A DNA stretch of 64,000 nt from an uncultured Lachnospiraceae bacterium (GCA_910584585.1 CAJUBP010000008.1:57025-121024); one strand, 5' to 3'; counted from the stretch's first letter, positions 1 through 8,834 are shown. A program made the numbers and translations. The notes: a model not told the origin generated them from the sequence alone.

Positions 1-278
1 ACGGAAAAGTGGCGGGGCTGAGCAAGCTGGCCCGGACGGTGGAAGTCTATGCCAGACGTCCCCAGCTGCAGGAGCGGCTTACGGTGCAGATTGCAGATGC
101 TTTGATGGAATATCTTCAGCCCAAGGGTGTGATGGTAATGGTGGAGGCAGAGCATATGTGCATGACAATGCGGGGCGTGAAGAAGCCGGGGACCCAGACT
201 GTGACCCTGGTGACCAGAGGCAGATTTGAGGAAGAGAAAGAACTTCAGGAAGAATTCTGGCGGATGATGGGAAAGTAA
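1..278 (+). CDS. folE: GTP cyclohydrolase I, C-terminal part (5' end outside window)
   Basis: First enzyme of folate synthesis, converting GTP to dihydroneopterin triphosphate. The visible C-terminal 90 or so residues carry the family signature VAGLSKLARTVEVYARRPQ and the zinc-ligand stretch EAEHMCMTMRG. The frame is open to the window edge with GK before VAGL, so this is a truncated view and not a broken gene. It heads a folate operon (HD protein, folP, folBK). Confidence 0.95.
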   Translation, partial: GKVAGLSKLARTVEVYARRPQLQERLTVQIADALMEYLQPKGVMVMVEAEHMCMTMRGVKKPGTQTVTLVTRGRFEEEKELQEEFWRMMGK

Positions 279-353
279 TGCCTGGAAAATGGTAATAGTT
301 CCTAAGAAAGTCTCGAATCCGGCGGCGGAGCGTGACAGGGAGGAAATCAGAAC

Positions 354-896
354 ATGAAATATGTGGATCGCCTATTGAAAGAAACAGATTACCTGCAAAT
401 AGTGGGGGAACTGGAGAAGACAGAAGCGGATCGCGTATTCTGCAGGCATGGGCTGTCACATCTGCTGGATGTGGCCCGAATCGGATGGATTCTGGCATTG
501 GAACGGGGACAGGCAGGAAAAGAGAAGCCCAGGGAAGCCTTAAAGGAGAAAATATATCTGACGGCGCTTCTTCACGATCTGGGCAGGCTTGCAGAGGCGG
601 AAGAAGGAATTCCCCATCACAGGGCAGGCGCAGCCCTTGCAGAAAAATTGCTGGATGAGATTCAGTATCCCAAAGAAGAACAGCAGGATATTTTAGCGGC
701 GATATCAGAACACCGGGGAGACCAGCCAGTTTTTTTCGGATCCGGCACAAAATTTGTGAGAGAACAAGAATTAAATAAAGATTTTATTAATTTGATAAAG
801 GAAGCAGACAACCGTTCCAGAAATTGTTTTTTCTGCAGCAGCCGGGCGCTGTGCAGCTGGAGCAAGGAGAGAAGAAATCAGGGAATCTTCTGGTAG
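354..896 (+). CDS. HD-domain phosphohydrolase in folate operon
   Basis: A 180-residue soluble protein with an HD-type metal-binding set in order: a histidine in RHGLSHLLDVAR, HDLGR near residue 79, PHHRAG, EHRGD and EADNRSR near residue 155. The family hydrolyses phosphate esters or nucleotides; the substrate here cannot be read from sequence. It lies between folE and folP with a 14-base gap to folP. That position suggests a role in processing a pterin phosphate, since no dihydroneopterin triphosphate pyrophosphatase is visible, but this is inference. GGGAGG lies about 10 bases before the ATG. Confidence 0.8.
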   Translation: MKYVDRLLKETDYLQIVGELEKTEADRVFCRHGLSHLLDVARIGWILALERGQAGKEKPREALKEKIYLTALLHDLGRLAEAEEGIPHHRAGAALAEKLLDEIQYPKEEQQDILAAISEHRGDQPVFFGSGTKFVREQELNKDFINLIKEADNRSRNCFFCSSRALCSWSKERRNQGIFW

Positions 897-910
897 AATG
901 GGAGGAAAAC

Positions 911-1747
911 ATGAAGATAGGAAACAGAATATTTGAGACAGAAAAGCATACTTATGTGATGGGCATTTTAAATGTAACGCCGGACTCCTTTTCCGATGGA
1001 GGTAAATTCAACCGCATGAATCTGGCCCTTGCCCATGTGGAGCAAATGATTGCAGAGGGGGCGGATCTGATTGATATCGGCGGAGAATCTACCAGGCCCG
1101 GCCATCAGCAGATTACAGAAGAAGAGGAGATCCGGCGGATTGTTCCGGTGGTCACACAGGTAAAATCCAGATTTGATATTCCTGTTTCTGTGGATACCTA
1201 TAAGGCTGAAGTGGCAAAAGCCTGCCTGGAGGCCGGAGCAGATCTGGTGAACGACATCTGGGGGTTGAAGTATGAGAAAGGCATGGCGGAACTGATTGGA
1301 CAAACCAAGGCAGCCTGCTGTCTGATGCACAACCGGAAAGAAGCGGTTTACCATAATTTTATGGAGGAAATGAAAGCCGATTTGCAGGAAACGCTGAAAA
1401 TTGCCGAGAGGGCGGGAATTGAGAAGGATAAGATTATTTTAGATCCCGGCGTGGGATTTGGAAAGACTTATGAGAATAATTTAGAAGCTGTCTGCAGAAT
1501 CGGAGAGCTGCGTCAATTGGGCTGCCCTCTGCTTTTGGGAACTTCCAGAAAGTCCGTCATCGGCCTTACGCTGGATCTTCCGGTGGAAGAACGGGTGGAA
1601 GGGACCTTGGTTACCACAGTCCAGGCAGTTTTAAGCGGATGCGCCTTTGTCCGGGTTCATGATGTCAAAGAAAATAAGAGAGCGGTGCGGATGGCGGAAG
1701 CGATTCGGGATGGATGGCGCAAGGATGGGAGCACAGGCGATGAATGA
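911..1747 (+). CDS. folP: Dihydropteroate synthase
   Basis: Condenses 6-hydroxymethyl-dihydropterin diphosphate with p-aminobenzoate; this is the sulfonamide target. The 278 residues carry the two family signatures, MGILNVTPDSFSDGG (residues 17-31) and DIGGESTRPGH, plus a GTSRKS phosphate-binding loop near residue 215. The ATG at 911 was chosen because the upstream extension of the frame runs into the HD gene and the family normally begins just before this motif. The stop overlaps the folBK start by 8 bases, so the two are probably translationally coupled. Confidence 0.95.
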   Translation: MKIGNRIFETEKHTYVMGILNVTPDSFSDGGKFNRMNLALAHVEQMIAEGADLIDIGGESTRPGHQQITEEEEIRRIVPVVTQVKSRFDIPVSVDTYKAEVAKACLEAGADLVNDIWGLKYEKGMAELIGQTKAACCLMHNRKEAVYHNFMEEMKADLQETLKIAERAGIEKDKIILDPGVGFGKTYENNLEAVCRIGELRQLGCPLLLGTSRKSVIGLTLDLPVEERVEGTLVTTVQAVLSGCAFVRVHDVKENKRAVRMAEAIRDGWRKDGSTGDE

Positions 1748-2588
1748 GAAAACATGGGACAAGATACATATCAGAAATCTTGAGGTTTTTGGCAGACACG
1801 GAGTTTTTCCGGAAGAGAACCGGCTGGGGCAGAAATTTGAAGTGGATGCCGATTTGTATGTTCCGATACGGGAAGCAGGATTAAATGATGATTTAACAAA
1901 ATCAATTCATTATGGAGAAGTTTCACATTTTATAGCGTCCTTTATGACAGAACATACCTTTCGGCTGATTGAGGCGGCGGCGGAACAGATGGCAGAAGCC
2001 CTGCTGCTTCGATTTCCTGCCATGGAGAAAATCCGGTTGGAAATCCGAAAGCCCTGGGCGCCCATCGGCCTTCCGTTGGAATCTGTGTCGGTGGAAATTG
2101 AACGGGGCTGGCACCAGGCTTTTGTGGCTGTGGGCTCTAATCTGGGAGAACGGGAAAATTATATCCAGATGGGAATAGAAGCCTTGAAGGCCAGAAAAGA
2201 CTGTAAAGTGGAACAGGTATCAGAGATTATCACAACCAGCCCTTACGGCGTCACCGATCAGCCGGATTTTTTAAACGGCATGATAAAAATGCGTACGCTG
2301 CTTACCCCCTGGGAACTGCTGAAGGTTCTTCAGGAGACAGAGCAGCAAGCCGGGCGGGAACGGTCGACGCATTGGGGGCCGCGAACACTGGATTTGGATA
2401 TTATATTTTACGACGATCAGGTGATTGACGCCAGGGAGCTTCAGATTCCCCATCCGGATATGCGCAACCGGGAGTTTGTATTAAAGCCGCTGGCAGAACT
2501 GGCGCCTTATCTGCGGCATCCCCTTTTTCAGAAGACAGTTGGACAGATGCTGAAAGAATTAGAAAATGCTGATACTGCGGAAAAGTAA
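1740..2588 (+). CDS. folBK: Dihydroneopterin aldolase / HPPK fusion
   Basis: A bifunctional protein of 282 residues. Residues 1-120 are dihydroneopterin aldolase (IRNLEVFGRHGVFPEE and a later Glu/Lys-rich strand). From about residue 123 comes 6-hydroxymethyl-7,8-dihydropterin pyrophosphokinase, shown by FVAVGSNLGERE and the ATP/Mg signature GPRTLDLDIIFYDD. The two activities are consecutive and feed FolP. The start at 1740 lies inside the end of folP with GGGAG upstream; in-frame ATGs at 1725 and 1710 are possible but would add residues not expected in FolB. Confidence 0.93.
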   Translation: MNEKTWDKIHIRNLEVFGRHGVFPEENRLGQKFEVDADLYVPIREAGLNDDLTKSIHYGEVSHFIASFMTEHTFRLIEAAAEQMAEALLLRFPAMEKIRLEIRKPWAPIGLPLESVSVEIERGWHQAFVAVGSNLGERENYIQMGIEALKARKDCKVEQVSEIITTSPYGVTDQPDFLNGMIKMRTLLTPWELLKVLQETEQQAGRERSTHWGPRTLDLDIIFYDDQVIDARELQIPHPDMRNREFVLKPLAELAPYLRHPLFQKTVGQMLKELENADTAEK

Positions 2589-2608
2589 CAGATACAGAGG
2601 GCGAAAGA

Positions 2609-3868
2609 ATGTCAGAGAGTGAAAGAATGCCAGAGAGGGGAAGGGCATCAGAAAATGAAAGAGCGCCAGAGAGCGGAAGGGCGTCAGGGAGTGGAAGAGC
2701 GCCAGAGAGCGGAAGGGCGTCAGGGAGTGGAAGAATGCCAGAGAGCGGAATAAGATCGGAAAACAGACGCAGATTGGAGTATCAGGAATTTTCTTATCAA
2801 GTAGTAAATGACGGCATTTGTATTCTGCGCTGTTACGGAGAAAACGGGCGGGTGGAAATTCCCGAACAGCTGGAAGGATTGCCGGTGACAGAGCTGTCTG
2901 ACTATGCCTTTGCAGAGAAAATGGAACAAGAGCCGGAATATACCGGAGAACTTACCTGTATCTGCGGAGAGCTTCTGGAAGAACTGTACCTGCCAGGGAC
3001 CATCCGGCGGCTGGGACGGTATGTGTTTTACAATTGCGTCCGGTTTCGCAGACTGTCTTTTTACAGCGATATTGCGTATATGGGAGCAGGGGGATTTACC
3101 GGATGCGGGCGGCTCTCCCAGCTTGTGGTGCACCAGACAGAAGGAAAGTCCTGTTTGCGGGAAATCCTTCAGGATTTGAAACAAGCTGTCACGGTAGCGT
3201 GTTATCCGGCGTTGGAACCTAGTGTTTTGGCGCAGCCGGAAGGAGCCGGCAGAAATTCAGAGGGAAGCGGCGGAAATTCAGAGGGAAGCGGCAGAAATTC
3301 AGAAGGAAGCGGCAGAAATTCAGAAGGAAGCGGCAGAAATTCAGAAGGAAGCGGCAGAAATTCAGAGAGAGGCGGCAGTGAAGCTCCCCTTTGGCGTCTG
3401 GTATTTCCAGAATTTTTCGAGGAAGCGGTGGAAAATACTCCGGCCAGAATTATTTCTACTCAGACTCACGGAATGGGAATTCAGTACCGGAATACCTTTC
3501 GGAATACACAGATTATATTTCAGGAATATGATAAATTATTTGAAATGGGAAAATATAATATAGATTTTATAAATATTCTGAATATGGCAGTTTCCAGACT
3601 GATGTTTCCCTATTGTCTGGAAAGTTCTGCCGGCGGGGAATACGGCGGATGGCTGAGGGAACATTGGAAGGAATCGGCTTTTTGCCTGCTGGAACAGGAG
3701 AGCCGGTCGGAGTTATGCTGGCTGGCAGAAGAATTTGCAGGCACAGGAGAGGAAGTGGAAACACTGATACAGGCGGCCAATGACAAGAAGGATACACAGA
3801 TGGTAAGCAAATTGATGGATATTTCTCATAAGAGATTTCCTAAGAAAGTACGGCGTTTTTCGTTATAA
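2609..3868 (+). CDS. LRR-like (BspA-type) protein with tandem-repeat linkers
   Basis: 419 residues without signal peptide or membrane segment. Residues 1-52 are a low-complexity repeat of an ESGRASGSGRAP-type unit. Residues about 58-205 resemble BspA-like leucine-rich repeats (EIPEQLEGLPVTELSDYAF, LEELYLPGTIRRLGRYVF). Residues 214-255 are six copies of a 7-residue GRNSEGS unit encoded by a perfect-length 21-bp DNA repeat (3248-3373). The last 160 residues form an unrecognised helical domain ending near AANDKKDTQMVSKLMD. The gene precedes a VWA-like gene and a MoxR ATPase, suggesting a shared function. Function unknown. Confidence 0.75.
   Translation: MSESERMPERGRASENERAPESGRASGSGRAPESGRASGSGRMPESGIRSENRRRLEYQEFSYQVVNDGICILRCYGENGRVEIPEQLEGLPVTELSDYAFAEKMEQEPEYTGELTCICGELLEELYLPGTIRRLGRYVFYNCVRFRRLSFYSDIAYMGAGGFTGCGRLSQLVVHQTEGKSCLREILQDLKQAVTVACYPALEPSVLAQPEGAGRNSEGSGGNSEGSGRNSEGSGRNSEGSGRNSEGSGRNSERGGSEAPLWRLVFPEFFEEAVENTPARIISTQTHGMGIQYRNTFRNTQIIFQEYDKLFEMGKYNIDFINILNMAVSRLMFPYCLESSAGGEYGGWLREHWKESAFCLLEQESRSELCWLAEEFAGTGEEVETLIQAANDKKDTQMVSKLMDISHKRFPKKVRRFSL
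2618..2750 (+). repeat. Imperfect 36-bp / 18-bp tandem repeat at gene 5' end
   Basis: The first 130 or so bases of the LRR-like gene repeat an 18-base motif of the form AGAGCGCCAGAGAGCGGA / AGGGCGTCAGGGAGTGGA, giving a 12-residue GRAPESGRASGS period. It is a second tandem array in the same gene, separate from the 21-bp array. Confidence 0.85.
3248..3373 (+). repeat. Six in-frame 21-bp tandem repeats
   Basis: Six consecutive 21-base units based on GGCAGAAATTCAGAAGGAAGC, in frame with the LRR-like gene, each encoding GRNSEGS with small variations (GG in copy 2, ERG at the end of copy 6). Unit length is a multiple of three, so copy-number changes would preserve the reading frame. Confidence 0.93.
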
Positions 3869-3914
3869 GATGGATTGCAAAAGTAAAATTTGATTTTAAG
3901 AAAAAGGCGGCATT

Positions 3915-5261
3915 ATGTTTGAAGAAGCTTTGATGGAGAGAATAGAAGTTTGCGGTGAAATATTGAAGGACTGCAAAAGCGAATTGTACCTGAATCTGCG
4001 GTTTTTGGATGTTGCGCTGAACAGCCTGGCGCCGGAGCCGTCTATGGCGTTGGGGAGAGCGGCGACAGACGGAAGAGTCTACCGGTACAACCCGGAATTT
4101 CTGATTGATCAGTACAGAATTGGAAATGTGCCGGTAAACCGCTGCTATCTCCACAGTGTGCTGCACTGTCTGTTCGGCCATGTCTGGAATCTTCCGGAAC
4201 CGGAAGAAGAGAGGCTGTGGGATCTTTCCTGCGATATTGCCGCGGAGTATGTGCTGGACAGTCTGACGCTCCGCTGTCTGCGCAGTCCTTCCAGGCCTTA
4301 CCGCAGGGCCGTGTATGACGGATTGCTGAAAAAGATTCCGGTGATTCATGGAGAAGGCGTGTTTCGCTTGCTAAAGGAGGCGCAGCCGGATGTCCGTATC
4401 CTGGCCAGAATGATTCAGGAATTTGCCGTGGACCAGCATATGCTTTGGCGGAAAAAGGATTCGGGGCCAAAGTCTATGACAGAGCAGCAGAACCGCTGGA
4501 AGGACATCCGGGATAAGATGGAAACGGATCTGGAGACTTTTTCTAAGGAGGCGGCTGAGGATTCCAAAGGGCTGACGGAGCAGATTCGTATAGAAAACCG
4601 GGAACGGTATGATTACCGGGAGTTTTTAAAGAAATTCTGTGTGCTGAAAGAGGAAATGCAGGTGGATCTGGACAGTTTTGATTATATTTTTTATAATTAC
4701 GGCATGGAATTGTATGGAAATATGCCCTTGATTGAGCATCAGGAAACCCGGGAAGTGCAGAAAATTGAAGATTTTGTGATTGTCATTGACACGTCCATGT
4801 CCTGCAAGGCAAGCCTGGTGCAGAAATTTCTGGAGGAAACCTACAGCATTTTAAGCCAGTCGGAATCCTTCTCCCGCAGATTTTGCATTCATATCATTCA
4901 GTGTGATGAGCGGGTGCAGTCTGACACTGTCATCGAGAATCAGAAGCAGCTTGCCGCCTATATGGAGCAGTTTCAGGTGAAAGGCATGGGCGGCACGGAT
5001 TTTCGTCCGGCTTTTGAATACGTCAATCAGCTTCTGGCAAAGAAAACCTTTCGGAAGCTGCGGGGCCTGATTTATTTTACAGACGGATACGGGAGATTTC
5101 CTCTGAAAAAACCTGTCTATGATACGGCGTTCGTGTTTTTTCGGGAGGATTATCAGGATGTGGATGTGCCGCCCTGGGCCATAAAGCTGATCTTAGATCA
5201 GGCAATGCTGCATGGGAAAGAAACGGCATGCCAAGCGGAAAGTGGCGGCAAAAGGATCTAG
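3915..5261 (+). CDS. VWA-like protein with putative metallopeptidase-like N-terminal domain
   Basis: 448 residues. The N-terminal half resembles the putative metallopeptidase domain found with VWA-like domains (DUF2201 type), but the helix reads HSVLHCLFGH, so the expected Glu of HExxH is Ser. The C-terminal half is VWA-like with a readable MIDAS: DTSMS near residue 294, GGTDFRP and FTDGYG. The next gene is a MoxR AAA ATPase, the classic partner of VWA proteins in cofactor insertion or complex remodelling. The start is supported by a purine-rich AAAAAGGCGG about 10 bases upstream. Probably a non-catalytic scaffold; substrate unknown. Confidence 0.8.
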   Translation: MFEEALMERIEVCGEILKDCKSELYLNLRFLDVALNSLAPEPSMALGRAATDGRVYRYNPEFLIDQYRIGNVPVNRCYLHSVLHCLFGHVWNLPEPEEERLWDLSCDIAAEYVLDSLTLRCLRSPSRPYRRAVYDGLLKKIPVIHGEGVFRLLKEAQPDVRILARMIQEFAVDQHMLWRKKDSGPKSMTEQQNRWKDIRDKMETDLETFSKEAAEDSKGLTEQIRIENRERYDYREFLKKFCVLKEEMQVDLDSFDYIFYNYGMELYGNMPLIEHQETREVQKIEDFVIVIDTSMSCKASLVQKFLEETYSILSQSESFSRRFCIHIIQCDERVQSDTVIENQKQLAAYMEQFQVKGMGGTDFRPAFEYVNQLLAKKTFRKLRGLIYFTDGYGRFPLKKPVYDTAFVFFREDYQDVDVPPWAIKLILDQAMLHGKETACQAESGGKRI

Positions 5262-5438
5262 TATCCCATCCAGTCAGAAATTACAGTTGTGCTCTGCCTG
5301 ATTCGTGCTAGAGCGTGTCTTAAAATTCATTCCTGCAATCTGCCGCTCCACTTCACACCAGATTTCATGCTGAATTTAGTCAATGCAGCCTCAAAAAACT
5401 GGAAAATAAAATTCAGATTTAAGAAGAAGGAAATATCA
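5262..5438. other. Gap between VWA-like and MoxR genes
   Basis: 177 bases with no convincing ORF, terminator or consensus promoter. The reading frame of the MoxR gene stays open through it, but lacks a ribosome binding site and family similarity. The co-directional genes on both sides suggest a long intra-operon spacer, or a remnant I cannot identify. Confidence 0.4.
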
Positions 5439-6995
5439 ATGAATATTAAGAGAACGAAGGAAGAGATTAAAAATACCATAGAAGCGTATCTGAAAAGGGA
5501 TGAATACGGATCTTACGAAATTCCCGTCATCCGTCAGCGGCCCATACTTTTGCTGGGGCCTCCCGGTATCGGGAAAACACAGATTATGGAGCAGATTTCC
5601 AGGGAATGCAAAATCGCGCTTGCAGCCTATTCCATCACCCATCATACCAGACAGAGCGCCATCGGACTGCCCTTTATTTCCAAAAAGCAATATGGGAACA
5701 GAGAATATGCCGTGACAGAATACACCATGAGTGAAATTGTAGCTTCCATTTATGAGAAAATGGAGCAGACTGGGCTTTCGGAAGGAATTTTATTTCTGGA
5801 TGAAATTAATTGCGTGTCGGAAACCCTGGCTCCTGCCATGCTGCAGTTTCTCCAGTGCAAATCCTTTGGAAATCATAAGATTCCGGAGGGGTGGGTGATT
5901 GTTGCGGCAGGGAACCCGCCGGAGTATAATAAGTCAGTGCGGGAATTTGACGTGGTTACCATGGACAGAGTGAAACGGATGGATGTGGAAGCGGATTTCG
6001 AGGTCTGGAAAGAATACGCCTACCGCCAGGGGCTTCACGGAGCGGTTATTTCTTATTTAAATGCCAGGAAACAGAACTTTTATCAAATGGAAACCACCGT
6101 GGACGGCAGGAATTTTGCAACGCCCAGAGGATGGGAGGATCTGTCGGATTTTATCCAGGTATACGAAAAACTCGGGAAAACCGCAGATCGGGAAGTGGTA
6201 ACTCAGTATATCCAGTTTCCGAAAATCGCCAAGGACTTTGCCAATTATCTGGAATTGTATGAGAAGTATCAGACAGATTATCAGCTGGAAGAGATTTTCC
6301 AGGGGCGTCTGGATGAAATTTTATTAAAGAAAATTGCCCATGCGTCTTTTGACGAGCGGCTCAGCGTACTGGGGCTGATCCTTTCCAGAGTTAATGAAAT
6401 GCTGAAAAAGTCGGTGCAGCATTTGGCGTATATGGAACAGCTGCATTCCTGTCTGTTGGAATTGAAAGAGCTGACGGAGAGCGATTCCGGAAACGGGGCA
6501 GGAAGTTTTGAGGCGCAGAGACAGTCCGCATGTAATACGGAAATTCCTGATGGGCAGCAGTTATTAGACAATATTTACAATAAAATAAATGCAGATTATA
6601 TAAGATTGAAGGCGGCGGAACTTCTCGGAAGGGAGGCGGATCAGCAATATCAAAAAGTTCTGCGTACCATGGAAAGGTTCGGGCAGACCCTGAAGCTGGA
6701 AGGAATCCGGGAAAAACATCCTGCATTCCTGCGGATGAAAGAATTGTTTGCGCTGGAAAATGAAGCCTATGAGAGACAGCAGCAGCAGTCCCTGGAAACA
6801 TTGGAGTATGCCTTTGATTTTCTGGAAGGGGCTTTTGGGACAGGCCAGGAAATGGTAATGTTTATCACAGAACTGAATTCCAATTATTACAGCGTGAAAT
6901 TTCTGGAAAGCTGCGACTGCGAGAGATATTACCAGTATAATCAGGAATTACTTTTTGATGAAAAGCGCAGAAAATTACTGGAACGCTTGTCATAA
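5439..6995 (+). CDS. MoxR-type AAA+ ATPase
   Basis: 518 residues. Walker A is GPPGIGKT (near residue 42), Walker B is ILFLDEINC, with AAGNPPEYNKS as sensor 1. The C-terminal 250 residues are helical and unassigned. The chosen ATG has AGAAGAAGG upstream; the upstream open frame (from 5289) is non-coding-looking. Paired with the VWA-like gene, it most likely acts as a MoxR/VWA chaperone that matures or remodels a partner. A HAD phosphatase follows after 14 bases. Confidence 0.87.
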   Translation: MNIKRTKEEIKNTIEAYLKRDEYGSYEIPVIRQRPILLLGPPGIGKTQIMEQISRECKIALAAYSITHHTRQSAIGLPFISKKQYGNREYAVTEYTMSEIVASIYEKMEQTGLSEGILFLDEINCVSETLAPAMLQFLQCKSFGNHKIPEGWVIVAAGNPPEYNKSVREFDVVTMDRVKRMDVEADFEVWKEYAYRQGLHGAVISYLNARKQNFYQMETTVDGRNFATPRGWEDLSDFIQVYEKLGKTADREVVTQYIQFPKIAKDFANYLELYEKYQTDYQLEEIFQGRLDEILLKKIAHASFDERLSVLGLILSRVNEMLKKSVQHLAYMEQLHSCLLELKELTESDSGNGAGSFEAQRQSACNTEIPDGQQLLDNIYNKINADYIRLKAAELLGREADQQYQKVLRTMERFGQTLKLEGIREKHPAFLRMKELFALENEAYERQQQQSLETLEYAFDFLEGAFGTGQEMVMFITELNSNYYSVKFLESCDCERYYQYNQELLFDEKRRKLLERLS

Positions 6996-7009
6996 AGGAG
7001 GAAGAAGCA

Positions 7010-7666
7010 ATGAAAAAGACCACCATATTATTCGACTTGGACGGGACTTTGGTGAATACAGAAGAGGGGGTGGATAAAAGCGTCCGCTATACCCTGGAAA
7101 AGTATGGAATGGAAGCGCCGGACAGAGATACCATCCGGCGGTTTATCGGCCCGCTTTTGGCAGATTCTTTTCAGCGGGAATATGGATTTTCCGAAGAAAA
7201 AGCCCGGGAGGCGGATATGATTTTCCGGGAACGTTATGAAACCATCGGCTTATTTGAGTGCGAACTCTTCCCGGGTGTGGAGGAAGCGCTGAAGACGTTG
7301 AAGGATAAAGGTTATCGGCTCAGCGTAGCTTCTTCCAAGGAAGAAGTGCCCTGCCGCAGGATTTTGGAACGGCTGGGGATAGCCAGGTATTTTGATCTGA
7401 TTTGCGGAGCCAGGGTGAAAGAGAATATCGGGGAGAAAGTGGAGGTTCTCAATGACGCAATCAAGCGTCTTGGCATTTCCGATAAGAAAGAGGCAGTGTT
7501 AATCGGAGACAGCCGGTATGACGCCAGAGGCGCGAGAGAAGCGGGAATTGACTGCGTGGGGGTTTCTTATGGATTTGAAGAGGATTTGGAGGAAATGAGG
7601 AAGGCGGGCGTTATGGAGATCTTTGACAGCCTTACAGAAGTGATAGAATATTTGGAGAACCAATAA
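7010..7666 (+). CDS. HAD-superfamily phosphatase (Gph/PpaX-like)
   Basis: 218 residues. HAD motif I DLDGT is at residues 9-13, motif II is SVASSKEE, and motif III/IV is VLIGDSRYDARGA; the cap is alpha-helical (subfamily IA). The family includes phosphoglycolate phosphatase and pyrophosphatase PpaX; the substrate cannot be fixed. AAAGGAGG lies just upstream of the ATG, 14 bases after the MoxR ATPase stop, so it is probably co-transcribed with it. Confidence 0.88.
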   Translation: MKKTTILFDLDGTLVNTEEGVDKSVRYTLEKYGMEAPDRDTIRRFIGPLLADSFQREYGFSEEKAREADMIFRERYETIGLFECELFPGVEEALKTLKDKGYRLSVASSKEEVPCRRILERLGIARYFDLICGARVKENIGEKVEVLNDAIKRLGISDKKEAVLIGDSRYDARGAREAGIDCVGVSYGFEEDLEEMRKAGVMEIFDSLTEVIEYLENQ

Positions 7667-7717
7667 AAAATTTCGTCTTCACGGACGGAGGGATTTTAAG
7701 AAAAGGAGAAAATAAGG

Positions 7718-8704
7718 ATGAGTATCAGAATTGGAATTTTAGGTTACGGAAATCTTGGGAGAGGGGTGGAATGCGCTGTCAGACAGAACCCGGACATGGA
7801 ACTTGCGGCAGTATTTACCAGAAGAGATCCTGCAGATGTTTCCATTCTCACCAAAGAAGCAGCGGTGTGCAGCGTTTCGGAAGTGGAAAAATGGAAAGGA
7901 AAGATTGACGTGATGATTCTCTGCGGCGGAAGCGCTACGGATTTGCCGGAGCAGACCCCTAAATATGCGGGAATTTTTAACGTAGTGGACAGCTTCGACA
8001 CCCATGCCAGGATACCGGAGCATTTTGCCAACGTGGATCGGGCCGCAAAAGAAGCCGGAACCGTTGGAATTATTTCCGTCGGCTGGGATCCGGGGATGTT
8101 TTCCTTAAACCGCATGTACGCCAACGCCATTTTGCCGGAGGGAAAGGATGATACGTTTTGGGGCAAAGGAGTCAGCCAGGGACATTCCGACGCCATTCGG
8201 CGGATTGCAGGAGTGAAAAACGCAAAGCAGTACACCATTCCGGTGGAAGCTGCGCTGGAATCGGTGCGGGCCGGGGAACAGCCAAAGCTGACTGCCAGGC
8301 AGAAGCACACCCGGGAATGCTTTGTGGCGTTGGAAGATGGGGCGGATCCGGCCAAAGTTGAAGAAGAAATCAAGACCATGCCCAATTATTTCGCAGATTA
8401 TGACACAACCGTGCATTTTATCAGTGAAGAAGAGCTGCTGAAAAATCACAGCGGAATTCCCCACGGCGGATTTGTCATTCATTCCGGCAGGACAGGATGG
8501 GAGCAGGAACATAATCATGTCATAGAATACAGCCTGAAGCTGGACTCCAATCCGGAATTTACCGCCAGCGTCATTACAGCCTTCGCGAGAGCGGCTTACC
8601 GGCTGTCCCAGGAAGGGCAGAAAGGCTGCAAAACAGTGTTTGATATTGCGCCGGCCTATCTAAGCCCCAGAAGCGGCGAAGAACTTAGAGAGCATTTGTT
8701 GTAA
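7718..8704 (+). CDS. ddh: meso-diaminopimelate D-dehydrogenase
   Basis: NADPH-dependent reductive amination of tetrahydrodipicolinate straight to meso-DAP, a one-step bypass of the acylated routes. The 328 residues match family length, with a dinucleotide-binding start IGILGYGNLGRG, the substrate region VSVGWDPGMFSLNR, and KGVSQGHSDAIRRI. With dapA and dapB in this window it completes aspartate-semialdehyde to meso-DAP for lysine and peptidoglycan. It has its own AAAGGAG site and ends at a strong hairpin terminator. Confidence 0.95.
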   Translation: MSIRIGILGYGNLGRGVECAVRQNPDMELAAVFTRRDPADVSILTKEAAVCSVSEVEKWKGKIDVMILCGGSATDLPEQTPKYAGIFNVVDSFDTHARIPEHFANVDRAAKEAGTVGIISVGWDPGMFSLNRMYANAILPEGKDDTFWGKGVSQGHSDAIRRIAGVKNAKQYTIPVEAALESVRAGEQPKLTARQKHTRECFVALEDGADPAKVEEEIKTMPNYFADYDTTVHFISEEELLKNHSGIPHGGFVIHSGRTGWEQEHNHVIEYSLKLDSNPEFTASVITAFARAAYRLSQEGQKGCKTVFDIAPAYLSPRSGEELREHLL

Positions 8705-8764
8705 GTCCCCTTGATATTGCTAAATTAATTCTGGAAACTGCCGATATAAATTTCAGCTACGGAT

Positions 8765-8805
8765 GGCGCTTTACTTCCAGAGATATGGAAGTGAGCGCCG
8801 TTTTT
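8765..8805 (+). terminator. Terminator after ddh
   Basis: A stem pairs GGCGCTTTACTTCCA with TGGAAGTGAGCGCC (one bulge) around a 6-base loop and is followed by GTTTTT. It lies 60 bases past the ddh stop and fits intrinsic termination. Confidence 0.85.
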
Positions 8806-8834
8806 ACGCATAGGCCCGCAAAGGAGGAAAAATT

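Noticed and set aside
79..750. Long minus-strand open frame over folE and the HD gene
   Set aside because: Antisense shadow of clear folate genes; no family features or ribosome site.
3222..3563. Open frame encoding REAAEIQ repeats overlapping the LRR-like gene
   Set aside because: A 21-bp repeat without stops is open in several frames; the frame with the LRR domain and ribosome site is the real one.
5289..5438. N-terminal extension of the MoxR ATPase
   Set aside because: No ribosome site at 5289 and no family similarity; the ATG at 5439 has a good site and fits the domain start.
7744..8385. 213-codon minus-strand frame over ddh
   Set aside because: Mirror of the ddh coding frame; no motif and no start signal.
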